From positions 815,774,396 to 815,838,395 of the forward strand of contig NC_081414.1 of assembly GCF_030272615.1 (NCBI RefSeq): a DNA stretch of 64,000 nucleotides. The letters are read 5' to 3'. Below, one piece after another: positions 1 to 12,299 of the stretch. Origin of the DNA: Cryptomeria japonica. Its lineage: Eukaryota; Streptophyta; Pinopsida; Cupressales; Cupressaceae. How positions within the stretch are numbered: the stretch's first letter is position 1; each line of letters opens with the position of its first letter. Position numbers and translations under genes: made by a program. The notes below the pieces were generated by a model, which saw only the letters and a list, made by a program, of their open reading frames with translations, did not search any database and was not told the DNA's origin.

Positions 1-1868
1 TGACAACACAAGAGTTTCGCCCAACCAAAGAGATGTTGTTAGAAGGCGAATTGGGTCTACAAATCGCAAGCCACATGCCAAACACTATTTGGATATGACT
101 CAAAGTAAATTTTATGAAAGATTCCTTCAAAAGTTTCCTCAAATAAGAATTTCTCAAAGATTTTTTGAAATGGCAAAACCTTTTTATATTAAGATTAATC
201 ATGTACGCACCACGTGTTGTTGTAGGATACATATTGAATTTTCCATGCACTATGATATTTTTCATCATATTTGTTCTACTTTGAACACTTACGATGTTTT
301 GGAGGAATGGAATATACAAGCACCTCCTAAGTCGGTAAGAGAATTTATTCGAGTGTGCTATGTAATAGACATGATGGTTGCATTTATTATAAGATGCCTT
401 GTTTGGAAGGTTCTTGTGCTATATGTGGTGGTTTGCAACATTTACCAAGATTAGTACATTTGGAGAGCACACATGAAATTGGTATGAAACTAGTTTCTTC
501 CTGAAAATACAAGATAGTCACATATGGAGTTAAAGATGGAAAAGATTTGAAGAGATGTGAGCTAGTGAAAAATGATATATGTGTAGCTAAATTTATGAAA
601 ATGTTTCAATAGAAACTAGTTTATGAGTACATAATGCATACACATAGAGCTCAATGGTTAGATGAGCAATTCAAGTTATGTAAGGACACATTTCCTCTTG
701 GCACCATTGTCTCTATCGTTGATTTTGCTGAAAGTTATACACTACAACCTCAAAATGAAGTGCAATCTATGTATTATCACTCTACACAAGTTTTTTTTTT
801 TGTACACATAGCATTCATGCATGCAGATGATAGTACAAAGGAGGATAGAGAGGTTGTAAGAGAGTATCACTTCTACATAAGTGATGATCATACTCATTCA
901 TCGGAGTTTGTACAAGGATGATTTAAAGTTTTTTATGATAGCTTAAGGGAAAGGAACATACAGTACAACCGACACTTAATATGGTCAGATAATTGCACCG
1001 CACAATTCAAGAATGCAAGGATGTTTTATTGGTTGACAAGGATGCATATGACAAGCGGTGTACAAAATTTTTGAAATTTCACTGAGGCTGGACATGGTAA
1101 GGGAGAGCACGATGGTGCAGGAGCATGTGTGAAAAGAGCCCTAGCTAGAGAAGAATTGAAGTATGAAGGTGGTGCTAAGTTGATAGATGCAAAAACAATT
1201 GTGCGATCGTGTAAGTCTACGATGGGTCCAGGTAATCCAGGTACGTCAATGGTTCATAGATATTTTTGGTTGATCACTGAATCTAACATTGAAAGTTTTC
1301 TAGATTGTTGTACAGTTGCAGGATCGAGTGACATGCACTCATTTATGAGTTCAAATTCAAGTTCACTGGTAATTTATATGAGACAGATGGTATGTTTTTG
1401 CTCTTCATGCATGTATTGTTTGTGAGAAGAATGTGAATCATAAGAGTGGGTTGACAAATAGTCTTATAGATCGTTGGTTCCCATTGATTCATATCAAATT
1501 CCCAAAGCACTACAATTGAGCCAGATGGAGACATCAATGGATTTTGACCATGTATCCGACCTAGTGGATTCAGGTGATTTTTTAATTTAATTTTTTTGGA
1601 AGTATTCTTTTTGGTTCATTTTGTTGTACATCATACTTTATTTTTGGTATTAATTAACACTTTATAAAATGCAGGTCATGTGTATGCAGTTGTTGCAGAA
1701 GAGAACAACGAAGAAGGAACGAATTACTATTTGTGTCATTGTGTTCAGGCAAAAAGAAAATTGACAACCACAATCATTGATGAAGAGGGTATTGAGTACC
1801 CAATAGGGTATGTTGTTGTGACAGGAACATGGCTTAAGAGATACACTATTAAGAATTCTGATGTTTGA
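1..1868 (+). pseudogene. Transposase-like gene remnant, open at the left window edge
   Basis: Discontinuous coding sequence on +. The frame is already open at base 1. Recognisable segments are a Cys-rich TCCCR motif near 215-235, LGTIVSIVDFAESYTLQPQ near 697-755, WSDNCTAQFKNARMFYW near 985-1035, GHGKGEHDGAG near 1091-1122, and a C-terminal segment near 1675-1868 (YYLCHC, then GTWLKRY). The SDN..QFKN plus GHGKG.HDG pair resembles a family of eukaryotic transposon-associated proteins with an RNase H-like look; I cannot name the superfamily. A clean intron is visible at 1574-1674 (GTGATT...TGCAG). Several in-frame stops and frame changes between the segments make this a dead copy. Its start lies outside the window. 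The minus-strand gene at 5.1-7.7 kb is convergent with it and may be the second gene of the same element. Confidence 0.5.
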
Positions 1869-2127
1869 TTGTCTGAGGACTTTGAAACACACAGACATAT
1901 TCTTCATTTCTCTAACCTTGCTGTTGCAACAAATATTCATTTGATGAAGTAATGTGGTAGACCTCATAGCAAGATTTTATGAAAAGTTCGTGAATCTGAC
2001 CATGAGGCAATACTTGACACAATATGGGTTAGAGTCGATTCTGAAGACTCACTTGATTGATTTTACAGTTCAAAGTAGAATGATTTTGAGAATTTCGTAT
2101 AAATCATCGACAAATTGTTGTATATTC

Positions 2128-2400
2128 ATTTTTTGTATATATAAATGCCATGAGCTGATTTTTACATGTTTAGGGGCATAATTTTGTATATTTAAATGGC
2201 AATGAGCTTATTTGTACATATGTACATGCCAAATTTTGTATATTAAAATGGCGATGAGCTGAATTGCACATATTGTAATGCCAAATTTTGTATAAAATCC
2301 CATGAGATGATTTGTAAGACATTTATTTGTATAATCAAATAGCCAAGAGCTGATTTGACCATATTTAGAGGCAAATTTTTGAATAAATGTGACAATGTTT
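2128..2400. repeat. Degenerate tandem repeat, about 60-bp unit
   Basis: About five diverged copies of a unit containing TTTTGTATAT, then AAATGGC, ATGAGCTGATTTG, then a GCCAA end. It lies just 3' of the transposase-like remnant and is probably part of the element's untranslated region. The rest of 1869-2610 is AT-rich with no gene seen. Confidence 0.6.
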
Positions 2401-2613
2401 TGTGACTATTTTGTGTGTTAATGTTTTGTGACTATGTTTTGAGTATATGTGATGTGATAAGGTCAATCATGAGCTTTCTTGATTCTTGTATAATCATGGA
2501 GAATTATTTGAGTCATTATTGGGTCATAGGGTTCATAGATTGAGACTAGATACAATTTGAGCAAAAATGATCATTATTGTCAAAAAAGTTGTCAAACAAC
2601 TTGTACATTGTGT

Positions 2614-4545
2614 CGGTAGGGTATGACTCGACGTTTCAGCACTTTGGGATGCATGATAGAGGAATTCCTATCGTAAAAATGTCCACCTGAACGTGCTCGT
2701 GATGTCGATTTGTGCACATGACGAGCCGAATCAATTCTAGCCAATCCTGCAACTTTGCATTGCATGCAACTGACGATTTTTGCAGCAGGCGAAAAAATGC
2801 TACCAATTGAAAATGGCTCTGAGTCATCAAAATTAGAGATAGACCATTGTAGAGGAGCCTCACGCAACCCCACAGGTTCAAACGGATCGACCATATGTGT
2901 CCTGGATTGGAAGAAATAGTTCATCAAATTTTGACATTTTTTTGGACTCATGGCACTTGAGAGATCACGTCAGTAGGGTATGACTCTTGACATTTTGGTG
3001 CTTTGGGATGCATGACAGGGAAATGCCTAGCATAAACCTGCCCACTCGGAGGTTCTCATGACGTCAGTTTGTGCACACGATGAGGCGAATCAATTTTAGC
3101 CAATCCTGCAACTTTGCATTGCATGCAACTGACGTTTTTTTTCAGCAGGCGAAAAAATGCTACCAATTGAAAATGGCTCTGATTCATCAAAAACCAAGAT
3201 ATAACATTGTAGAGGAGCCTCATACAACCCCATAGGTTCAAACGGATTGACCATATGTGTCCTGGATTGGAAGAAACAGCCCGTCAAAATTTAACAATTT
3301 TTTGGACTCATGGCACTTGAGAGATCGCGCTGGTAGGGTATGACTCTCGACATTCCGATGCTTTGGGATGCACAATAGGGGAATTCCTAACATAAACCTA
3401 CCCACCCAGACGTGCTCGTGACATTGGTTTGTGCACATGACGAGTTGAATCAATTCTAGCCAATCCTGCAACTTTGCATTGCATGCAACTGATGATTTTT
3501 GCAGCAGGCAAAAAATGCTACTAATTGAAAATGGCTCCGAGTCATCAAAAACCGAGATAGGATATTGTAGAGAAGCCTCACGCAACCCCATAGGTTCAAA
3601 CAGATTGACCATATATGTCATGGATTGGAAGAAATAGTCCGTCAACTTTTGACAATTTTTTGGACTCATGGCACTTGAGAGATCACGCCGGTAGGGTATG
3701 ACTCTCAATATTCCGACGCTTTGGGATGCATGACAAGGGTATACCTAGCATAAACCTTCCCATCGGGATGCACTCATGATGTTGGTTTGTGCACACGACG
3801 AACTAAATCAATTCTAGCCAATCCTGCAACTTTGCATTGAATGCAACTAATGGTTTTTGCAGCAGGCGAAAAAATGCTACCAATTGAAAATGGTTCTGAG
3901 TCATTTAAAGAAACAATCCATAATTTAAAGAAACAATGCAGGAGCCTCACGTGACCCCATAGGTTCAAATGGATTGACCATATGTGTCCTGAATTTGAAG
4001 AAACAATCCGTCAAATTTTGATAATTTTTTGGACTAAGGGCACTTGAGAGATCGCCCTGGTACGGTATGACTCTCGACGTTCTGGTTCTTTTTGATGCAC
4101 AACAGGGGCATGCCTAGCATAAACCTACTCACCCCGATGTGCTCGTGATGTCGGTTTGTGTACACGATGAACCGAATCAATTCTAGCCAATCCTGCAACT
4201 TTGCATTACATGCAACTGACGATTTTCGCAGCAAGCAAAAAAATGCTACCAATTGAAAATGGCTCCAAGTCATCAAAAACTGAGATAGGCCATTGTAGAG
4301 GAGCCTTAGCAACCCCACAGGTTCAAACGGATCAACCATATGTGTCCTGGATTTGAAGAATCAATCCGTCAAATTTTGATAATTTTTTGGACTCAGGGCA
4401 CTTGAGAGATCACACCGGTATGGTATGACTCTCGATGTTTCGACGCTTTGGGATTCATGAAAGGGACATTCCTAGCGTAAACTTGCCCACCCGGACACGC
4501 TCGCGATGCTGGTTTTTGCACATGATGAACAAAATTTGACCATTG
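2614..4545. repeat. Tandem array, 358-369 bp unit, about 5.4 copies
   Basis: Units begin with a GGTAGGGTATGACTC-like motif at about 2614, 2971, 3331, 3689, 4058 and 4416, giving periods of 357, 360, 358, 369 and 358. Other conserved landmarks in each unit are CCAATCCTGCAACTTTGCAT, ACCAATTGAAAATGG and TTTTTTGGACTCA. Copies differ by scattered substitutions, many of the C/T and G/A kind expected of methylated repeats. The minus-strand reading frames inside repeat with the same period and look like by-products of the array. It lies between two convergent genes and may be the middle of one DNA transposon. Confidence 0.9.
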
Positions 4546-5074
4546 CGAGCGTTAGGGTGCTCTCACACCAAACACATATTGTTGTTTATATTCATATTGT
4601 CAGTTTTTGTTGTTTATATTCATATTGTTGATTACATATGCAAATATTCATTTAAATTTGTAAAAGGGAAGCCACCAAATACAATGAATACACAATAATG
4701 AATTGAATACAAGCAATTTTGTAGGGTTAATTCAACATTTTAGAAATTTTATCAAATCATATTCCATGATTGCAATGTTTTCTATCATATATTTTTGTTG
4801 TTTTCATTCATATTGTTGATTACACAGGCAAATGATCAATTAAATTTATAAAAGGACAACCACAAAATACAACGAATACAAAATAATGAACTCAGTACAC
4901 ATTTATTGGATCGAATATCGACATTTATATATATATAAATAGGCATGTCTGCCAAGTTAATACAAGTATTACAAAAATGTGGCATATGTCATGTCCAAAT
5001 CGATATACAATAAAAATGTAGAATATATCTACATTTATTTGTCATTCTATGACCAAAACTAACACTATATGATC
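4546..5074. other. AT-rich spacer, no gene seen
   Basis: Contains a short local duplication around 4580-4650 (TTGTTTATATTCATATTG twice) and a related copy near 4795-4830. It leads into the terminal exon of the minus-strand gene. No coding or RNA feature is supported. Confidence 0.5.
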
Positions 5075-7663
5075 CTAAACTTGTGGTGGATCATCAAAAT
5101 CAAGCCTCTTCGATGCAGTACGCGGCTTTGTAGATGGCTGCAAAACCACAATTCAAAAGCCAAGTTAGAATTGTTTTGTAGAAAATAGTTCACAATTAAC
5201 AACATAACTGTGCATTTAACTATAATTCCTTTGCAATTGAAATGTAGATTACCTCATCGGCTGATCGAGGAGCTAATGTCTTCGCTCTCCTCTCCTTGTC
5301 ACTCTTAGGAGTTTTCTTGAAGACATACTTAAATGGATCCACGTTATGGCCATACTGTGAAACTTCTTTTGTAGATTAAATGTATAGTTAATACAATGTA
5401 CTAACATAAATATATCAAAAACACTTAAAAGCTATAATATAGAGAACAATGACATACATGTGCTTGAGATGCTTCTCCAATGGACTAAGGATGACTCACC
5501 ATCGATGGAGAAACTGTTGCTATTACCTATACAAAAAATGTTCAAAGATTAAATACAATTAATATAATGATAAGTATTGTAGGTTAAAAACAATTAATGT
5601 AATATATCAAACAAAAGTGTACCGGATCCTGAGATGCTTCTCCGATGCACAGAGGAGGGTTCGCCATTAATGAAATAGGTATGGATATTTCCTATATGAA
5701 AAAATTATAAGATTATAATATATCACAAGTTCACATGTACGCGTGCATATAATCATGAAATCAAGAAAATAAAGTAGACATACATACCTCCACCTTCTCT
5801 TGATCCACGGGCGAACCAGGTGCATTTAAAAAATCCACATAGCTCAATGGTCGTTGTGCATGTAAAATAAACTAAAAACACTAATCAATCTACAAATCCC
5901 AACTAATATTTGATTTCAACAATTTCAGACAATTGTACAACTAAAAATGTGTTCAATTACCTTCTTCCCACGTTTTGGCGTCTTCGAGGAATTCTTTTTC
6001 TTAGGACGAGCCCTAGACGCGGAGGGGGTACCCTAAAAAAACAAAATTAACATGAGATATTAGTACAGATAATATATTAAACATAATTTTAAAAATCTAA
6101 AATGAAATGACTTGCATATTCCATCAAAACAATACATAAAAAGGGTTGTACAAAATATGATACCGTATAGCCTTGTAGGCCAAAATCAATCGCTGAGAGT
6201 GTGATGTCATCAATCTGAGACATTTGGTCCCCTGTCAACACCTACAAACCAAAAATTGGACCAAGCATTAAAGATAGTTAGTATATCTTGTATTTTTTTG
6301 AATTCAAAGTGTACTATTCTATTTTAACATGTTACAAAATTTATACCTCAGGCATCGAAGTTGCAACTGTATTAATTAGGGGAGGAGTATGGGATACCGC
6401 TGCTGCATCTTGAAATGCATATTATTTGTCTCAATTTAAATCGATGTATAAATGAAAATTCATTTATGTAATTATAAATTTAAAGTGACTGATAAATAAA
6501 ATGCTATGAATTCAAATCAACACACTTGTGTCTCTCGCTCATGGGCAAATACCATGTCCATAAACTCATTTGTCAGCGCGAAATCCTCAGTCGTGCGGGC
6601 CTAACATCTACTCCTGCAAATCATGCACAGATGAGATGTGGATCCATCTACACCGGCTGCATCATCTATCCCGAGCAACTGACACACATATGCTGGATGG
6701 GCTCTCTGTCGCCACCTGGAGCAACTAATGGCTCATCATCCAATACAATAGGGTGTGCTAACGACGTCCCATGCTAGATGATAGCACCAGTCAATGTTGT
6801 GGCCACCTGAAGAGTATGTAGCTCCATCGACTCTTTCAACTCTATTGGGACAACATGATGCACCTTGGGTTTGGGTGCTAGGGGGCAGCGACTCTCCATG
6901 GGTAATCGCCTACAGGCTCCAGGTCTATCTTGGGCAGAGCCACCACCTCTACCATGGAACTCTCTCATGTCAAAATAGTTTGGACGCACATTGAGCACAA
7001 ACTCACAATATACTTTTCTCAAAAAATATAATGGCACCTCATAATTATTACAAGGTGGATCATCAAAGACCATCCACCACCTCTGCCAAAAAAGATTCTT
7101 CATCTACACATTGGTACAACAATGTATGGGAAACCTCTTTGCATTAAGAGGTAATGACTGACCAGTTTTGGGATCAACGAAAAGGGCACATATTTCTTGT
7201 TTACTAACATTTTTGTTTTCTACTCCGTCGTATGATAGCCCATCGGCATAGAATTGATGGCACCTATCCCTAAAATTTTCCCATTTGGTAATTTATGTGG
7301 AAACAACCATGACACCACTAGCTAATGTTTCTAGGCTAGTGGCGAGGAATTGATGAAGCTCAAGTTTGGATGTTTTCAATTTAACAATCAGTCTATTGAT
7401 TTTAGACGTATTTTGTCCTAACTGATTAATTAATTGCTCCTGTGTTTCAGGTGTGCGGTCAAAAGGAGGAATTGGGGGTGTATCTTGTGGGTTTTCAAGA
7501 GGTGCATTTGGTTGTTCTTGTTGTGGATTAGAAGAATTTGGTTTTTGAAACAAAAAATGAAAAAACCTAATCAAAATTAATGAAATTAAATTCAAAACGT
7601 AAAACAAATTGAACAAAATGGGAAAGAAAGACAAAAATTAACAAAAACTAACCTTGATCCATA
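5075..7663 (-). pseudogene. Unidentified multi-exon gene, mostly phase-0 introns, decayed
   Basis: Exons can be read on - from splice sites. The 5' part (about 7663-6520) includes PPIPPFDRTPETQEQLINQL, KWENFRDRCHQFYADGLSYD, MKNLFWQRWWMVFDDPP and CQLLGIDDAAGVDGSTSHLC. Then come exons at 6408-6347, 6241-6164, 6032-5961, 5871-5788, 5691-5623, 5526-5458, 5354-5253 and 5137-5075. Acceptors are AG, donors are GTATxx or GTAATx, and the last seven exons are all whole codons in phase 0. The exon at 6032-5961 is basic (SRARPKKKNSSK, KRGKK), like a nuclear localisation signal. In-frame stops at about 7292-7290, 7106-7104 and 5487-5485, plus a frame change in the 5' part, indicate decay. I do not recognise the family. 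Convergence with the transposase-like gene suggests it is the accessory gene of one DNA transposon. A tRNA- or virus-like role is not supported. Confidence 0.5.
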
Positions 7664-7784
7664 GTGTCTGGAGGAGAAATCTAGCACCCTGTTCATAGTT
7701 TAGGAGAGAAAATGAAGAAAAAACAAACTAAAAACGTGCTTTTCACGAGAAAATAAGACCCAGTTTTTTTTTTAAATCTTTTTT

Positions 7785-8010
7785 TGACAGGTACCACATA
7801 CGCGGTTCTTTTGGGATTATTAGTGTGTACGTGCTCATTTTCCTATAAGTAGCGCGTACGCGCTCATTTTCCTAGAGGTAGCGTGTATGCGCTACTTTCC
7901 CTAAAAGCAGCGCGTACGTGCTACCTTCTCTAGGCTCGGGAACAGCAAACCTAAGCGCGTACGCGGTCATTTCAAATTTTAGAACCGCATACACGCTGCT
8001 TGTTTTTCTA
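7785..8010. repeat. Subterminal GCGTACGCG-type motif cluster
   Basis: At least seven variants of a short motif in both orientations: ACATACGCGG, GTGTACGTGC, AGCGCGTACGCGCTC, AGCGTGTATGCGCT, AGCGCGTACGTGCT, AGCGCGTACGCGG and ACCGCATACACGCT. Several are spaced 25-30 bp apart by CATTTTCCTA-like text. Such clusters are typical transposase-binding subterminal repeats of large plant DNA transposons. It lies just upstream of the start of the minus-strand gene, so it probably marks the right end of the element. No clear terminal inverted repeat or target duplication could be paired because the other end is outside the window. Confidence 0.55.
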
Positions 8011-9309
8011 TGTTTTTTTTGGGTGTTGTCCACTTTTCTGACCACCATCTTTGTGCACATACCCTAGCATTCTAAAAATTGAGAAGAATTTCAATCTTTC
8101 CAAGTGCTAAATAGATTACCCACTCTAAATGTGAGTCATATTAGGATAGAATTTGCAAGAATTTTGGGCTATCCCCTAAAAAAATTATGTGCTAGGAAAA
8201 AGGCTTAGATCTAAAGAGATTGAAAAAATCATGGACCCAATTCCAAGCAACCTTGGCTTTAGAATAATACAAAAAAATGCTTGATAAATCCCAAATGAAT
8301 CAATCTAAAACCAAAAAGTACAACTTGATAAAGATTACACCAAGAAAAGTAAGATAGATTCAACACAAGGGGCTTCAATGGCTAGGTAATATTATATCAT
8401 GTGCATTCATAGTGGGGGGTTTAATATCCCAAAAATGAGGGTACAATATATTGCCTATTGGTGAAAATAGGGGGTTTTTAATCCCGACTATAAAAAAATA
8501 CAATATTTGGCAAAAATAGGGGGCTTTTAATTCAGGTTGTGTCTTGGGAGGGGGTGACTTTTCAGATTGTGATTTTTTTTTAATTTTTCGTTTTTATCTT
8601 TAGTGTACTCTTTAATATAGAATTTAAATTGCAACATAATTAAATATTAAATACATTTTAGATTCCAAATTAAATAAATAAGGTTGCTTGTAGAAAATGA
8701 AGAGATGAGAGATAAGGAAGAGAATGGTAGTCTTTTTAGCCATTAGTTTAACTTTGTTACTCTAATTGTACACTACGATATATTAGGAGCAATTTGGACT
8801 CTACATCTTTTGTTTTTTCTTTTAGCATATAATTCTATTTGACTTTGTGTCTTAGCATCCATATGAATAGACAATCACGCCCTTCTATTGTGTTGCCCCA
8901 TCTTATATGATTGCAACAACATCCTCTTCTACTTTGTTGCCTACACATGTAATGAAAATCAACATTTAGGCATGGTGTCATAGACACTTGTAGGGTTTTG
9001 CCTTGAGAAGGTTAAATAGTAAAACTTTTGTGACATGATGATCAAATCCTACAAAAATTTGATAAGATTAGAGAAGGAATGCCCTGAGAAATGCACATGT
9101 AAAATATAGGTGAAGATTAAGTTACGATAATGACTTTTTTGGTGCTTCTTAATATCTATTATAAATTTACATCAATTGTTATTTATTATTTTTTCTACTT
9201 ATTTATAATAATGATCTAATTGTTTTTTATTTAATATATGATTTATGATTATTTGTGATTGTTTAGATGAAAAAAAGATGTACATACTAAGTTAAAAAGA
9301 TAAGCATTA
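8011..9309. other. AT-rich DNA, no gene seen
   Basis: Holds imperfect repeats of a short AATAGGGGG(T/C)TTTTAAT motif near 8415-8535 and long A/T runs. Nothing coding or structural is supported. Confidence 0.4.
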
Positions 9310-9770
9310 GGGGAAAGGACCCAGTAGTTGAGCATGTTCCAATTGTTGTGAGGGTTGTTGATACCTTTTGTTCCAAAAATTGAACAAATAAAACCTATTG
9401 TTTGAAACAAAAAATATCAATTTTTGTTAGGAAATGTACCAACAGTTGTTAGGAAATGTACCAATAGTTGTTAAGAAATGTACTAATATTGTAAAAAGTA
9501 ACCAATCAGGTGATGCCACATCGGCTGCACAACTATTGGGGTCTCTTTTGCACGTCTATTGGTCTCACTTTTTTGGGGGGCTGTTTTGGACACCTTGGCA
9601 AAAAGCATGTTGATGTGGCATCATATTTGATGATGTGGCCCTGAAACCTTAGTTATAAGTAGGGGACTTGCCAAGTAAGCTGCTGTAAAAAAATCGGAGT
9701 GATTCGAAATTTCCAAGTAGGATTTTGAGAAGCGTGAAGTTAGGGTGCACGACTACTGGGTCCTTTCCCC
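9310..9770. mobile_element. 461-bp MITE with 19-bp terminal inverted repeats
   Basis: The left end GGGGAAAGGACCCAGTAGT is matched exactly by the reverse complement of the right end, and TA flanks both sides (9308-9309 and 9771-9772). There is no coding capacity. TA duplication fits Tc1/mariner-type MITEs; a PIF/Harbinger reading (3-bp duplication) is less good because the flanks are TTA and TAG. The interior contains three copies of a GTTAGGAAATGTACCAA-like phrase near 9425-9490 and the word ACTATTGG near its middle. Confidence 0.8.
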
Positions 9771-9830
9771 TAGCATGATAAAAAAAAATGAACTTTTGAA
9801 CATTGCAACATGACCATGTAGGGCCACATC

Positions 9831-10135
9831 CAAAGGAAATTCAAATGACCTTTATCATCGGTTTGACGTGGCCCTGTTTCACATTTTAAAAGTATCTCGA
9901 AAATGCCGGATAACTTTTTCGGATTAGCGGATAACTTTTCCGGATATCAATACAAATGTTTTATCTGGACGGTGTCCAAACCGCGTTGTATTCATTATAT
10001 TACTAAAGCAGGTTTCTGACCTTTAACAATTATCAACTGAAGGAATTACCCGTTGACACGTGGCAGACGCAAGGAATTTCCTATTTGTTAGCTATGGCTT
10101 CTTCTTCGATGTCGCGAGGGTTGCTGATGATGTTC
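9831..10135 (+). promoter_or_regulatory. Block P, copy 1 (G-box-bearing conserved block)
   Basis: One of four copies of a conserved block of about 300 bp (others at 15880, 18308 and 21198). Shared landmarks include CGGTTTGACGT, TTTCACATTTTA, TTTTATCTG, CGCGTTGTA and a G-box/ABRE-like CACGTGGC (10057-10064) inside ACACGTGGCAGACG. This copy is followed by block R but has no readable ORF C and no U6 next to it. In copy 3 the same block lies just upstream of a small ORF, so it may be a promoter. Confidence 0.55.
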
Positions 10136-10439
10136 CCACCGTGCACTTCTTGCACATTCATTACTAATTTAAAAAAAACCCAACAACAAATAACTAAAAC
10201 TTCATTAATAAATTACATATGTATTAATAGCTGTTCATTTTTTAGTTTTTTTGGACTATAATTCATTCATTTGTGCACTTTTATTGGTACCCATAACACA
10301 CAACTATTAGAGCATTTGTGCATAAATATTGACGATTTTAAGTGCGCGGTTATTGGGGCATCTTAAAATAGGTATCATACAACACTATGAGAAGTGTACT
10401 TTTTGACCCTTGCACGCATAACAAATCTCATAACGTGCA

Positions 10440-12090
10440 TCGTCAAAATCCGATGTATTGTTTAGAATCTATGGATCCATGAAATTAGATATTTTTTAGA
10501 TTTGATTTTATGAGCAGGGATTTAACTTTAGAATTTGTAAATTCAAACTTTCAAAATGGGTATAACAGATCCTAATAAACTATAACACATGGATAAGCAT
10601 AATGATGCCCAAGCAACCACTTTTATGTGTTTAATAGGTTTCTCAAAACATAATTTCTAAGATCAATAAAACTAAGAGCATAGGGTTTCACAATTCTCAT
10701 GAAATGCTATGTAAGAGAGATTAGATTTAATTTCAAATTGAGTTTATTGAACCAACAATCTGTTATGCTAGCAATAAAACATGAAATCCTCACAACAATT
10801 AATTTGACAATTTGCATAGAATTAAGATTCCTTCTTAGGGTATCATAAAATTAAAAGGGAATGCACTCTTTGTTGGTCTTGTTCACATTCTAAAAATGGA
10901 TTAGATTTGATGGTGACATGATGCATTATTATTTTGTGTGAATGATGAATTGCAAATGAATATTATTTAAAATGTAGTATTTGAATCCAATAAAAATGTA
11001 AAGTCGAACACAAAAAATTTCTTAATGAGCTATGTTTAAATCTATCTAATACGTGCTTATAGTTTAAACTTTCCCTTGTTTAAAAATTTAATTGATATTC
11101 AATAAATGACATAGTGAGGATGGCATAGGGCTACCCCTATCCCCTATTCTAATGATAGGGCTACTTGTAGTCTCTCAAACCTCTAAGCTATGCTAGTCTT
11201 TGAAAATCTTTCTGCCATTACGTAGAGTGGCTATCATCTTCATTTATCAGTATGTGGAAGAGAACTAGCTCCATCGATTTATATATAATATAGAGTTGAT
11301 AAAGCTAATTTGGACTACAAACCTCTGAACTATGTTAGTCTTTGAAACTCTTTCTACCATTATGTAGAGTGGCTATAATCTTCATTTATCAGTATGTGGA
11401 AGAGAACCAACTCCATAGATTTATATATAATATAGAGTTCATAAAGCTAATTTGGGTTTGAGATAAAAGGGCCAATTTGAAATTTAGAGCCTTAATTTTT
11501 ATTGCAAAAACTATTTCAATGATCCATGCATCTAATAGTGTGTTATGTTTTTCTTGGTAGATATGCATTGGAGAAAAATAAATTCTAGTCTTTAAACCTT
11601 GAGTGATGACATCTTCTAGCATATGAAGGTAGTATTTCGTAAGAAACACCATGAAAATTTTAGGGATACTTTGTCTAATAATTAATTTAAATTATCAAAT
11701 TTGATTTGATTCGACTTGCCTAACACTTATTTTGTTCAAACTTTTTCATGGTTAATGAAGGGTGCAAGCTTCCTTTCAATCTTTATCTCTATCAAATACC
11801 TTAATTGCCTATTTTGTTTATTCGAGATTGAAATACAAGGGAAAATCTTGTATCATGTAAATCATATTTTACTTTACGAGAATACATTAGTCATACAAGA
11901 TACATAGTATGCAACATGAAGAAGATAAGGATTTCTACCTAGAAATACAATCCAATCATTTTAGTCACTCATGAAAGTTGATAGTAAATTCCCTTACAAA
12001 TGGCTTGGATACCAACAATCCATAAGTTAGTATTATATTTGATCTACACATCCCCTTTAAATGCACATTATGATAATATGAAAGCATACA
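10440..12090. repeat. Block R, copy 1, left part
   Basis: AT-rich block repeated at 19160-20905 and 63390-64000. Shared runs include TTGTAAATTCAAACTTTCAAAA, read as two landmarks TTGTAAATTCAAAC and CTTTCAAAAT, then AGGGTTTCACAATT, ACAACAATTAATTTGACAAT, TATCATAAAATTAAAAGGGA and CAATCCATAA. No coding function is evident. A 3-kb insertion separates this part from its continuation at about 15140. A local duplication of AGTCTTTGAAA...CTTTCTACCATTA text lies at about 11190-11450. Confidence 0.8.
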
Positions 12091-12299
12091 AAATAAGCTT
12101 CAGAAGGGGTTCTGGTAGATCACCAAAATAGGTCCAGGCAACTGGTAACAAGAATCTGTCAATCGGTAACAGGAAATTGTCAAGGAAACCGATAGTGATA
12201 TCTTGTTGGAAAATGATCCAAATGCGATGCGGTCCAGAAATAAGAAAGATGATCAAGTCTTCAAGTAGAGTCCAACTCCACAGGATCTAGTGAGCCAAA

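Noticed and set aside
2592-4339. Minus-strand frames recurring in the tandem array
   Set aside because: They repeat with the unit period and differ in frame and length between units; no start or domain is conserved.
2614-4545. CRISPR-like array
   Set aside because: Units are about 360 bp with no short-repeat/unique-spacer pattern, and the DNA is plant nuclear.
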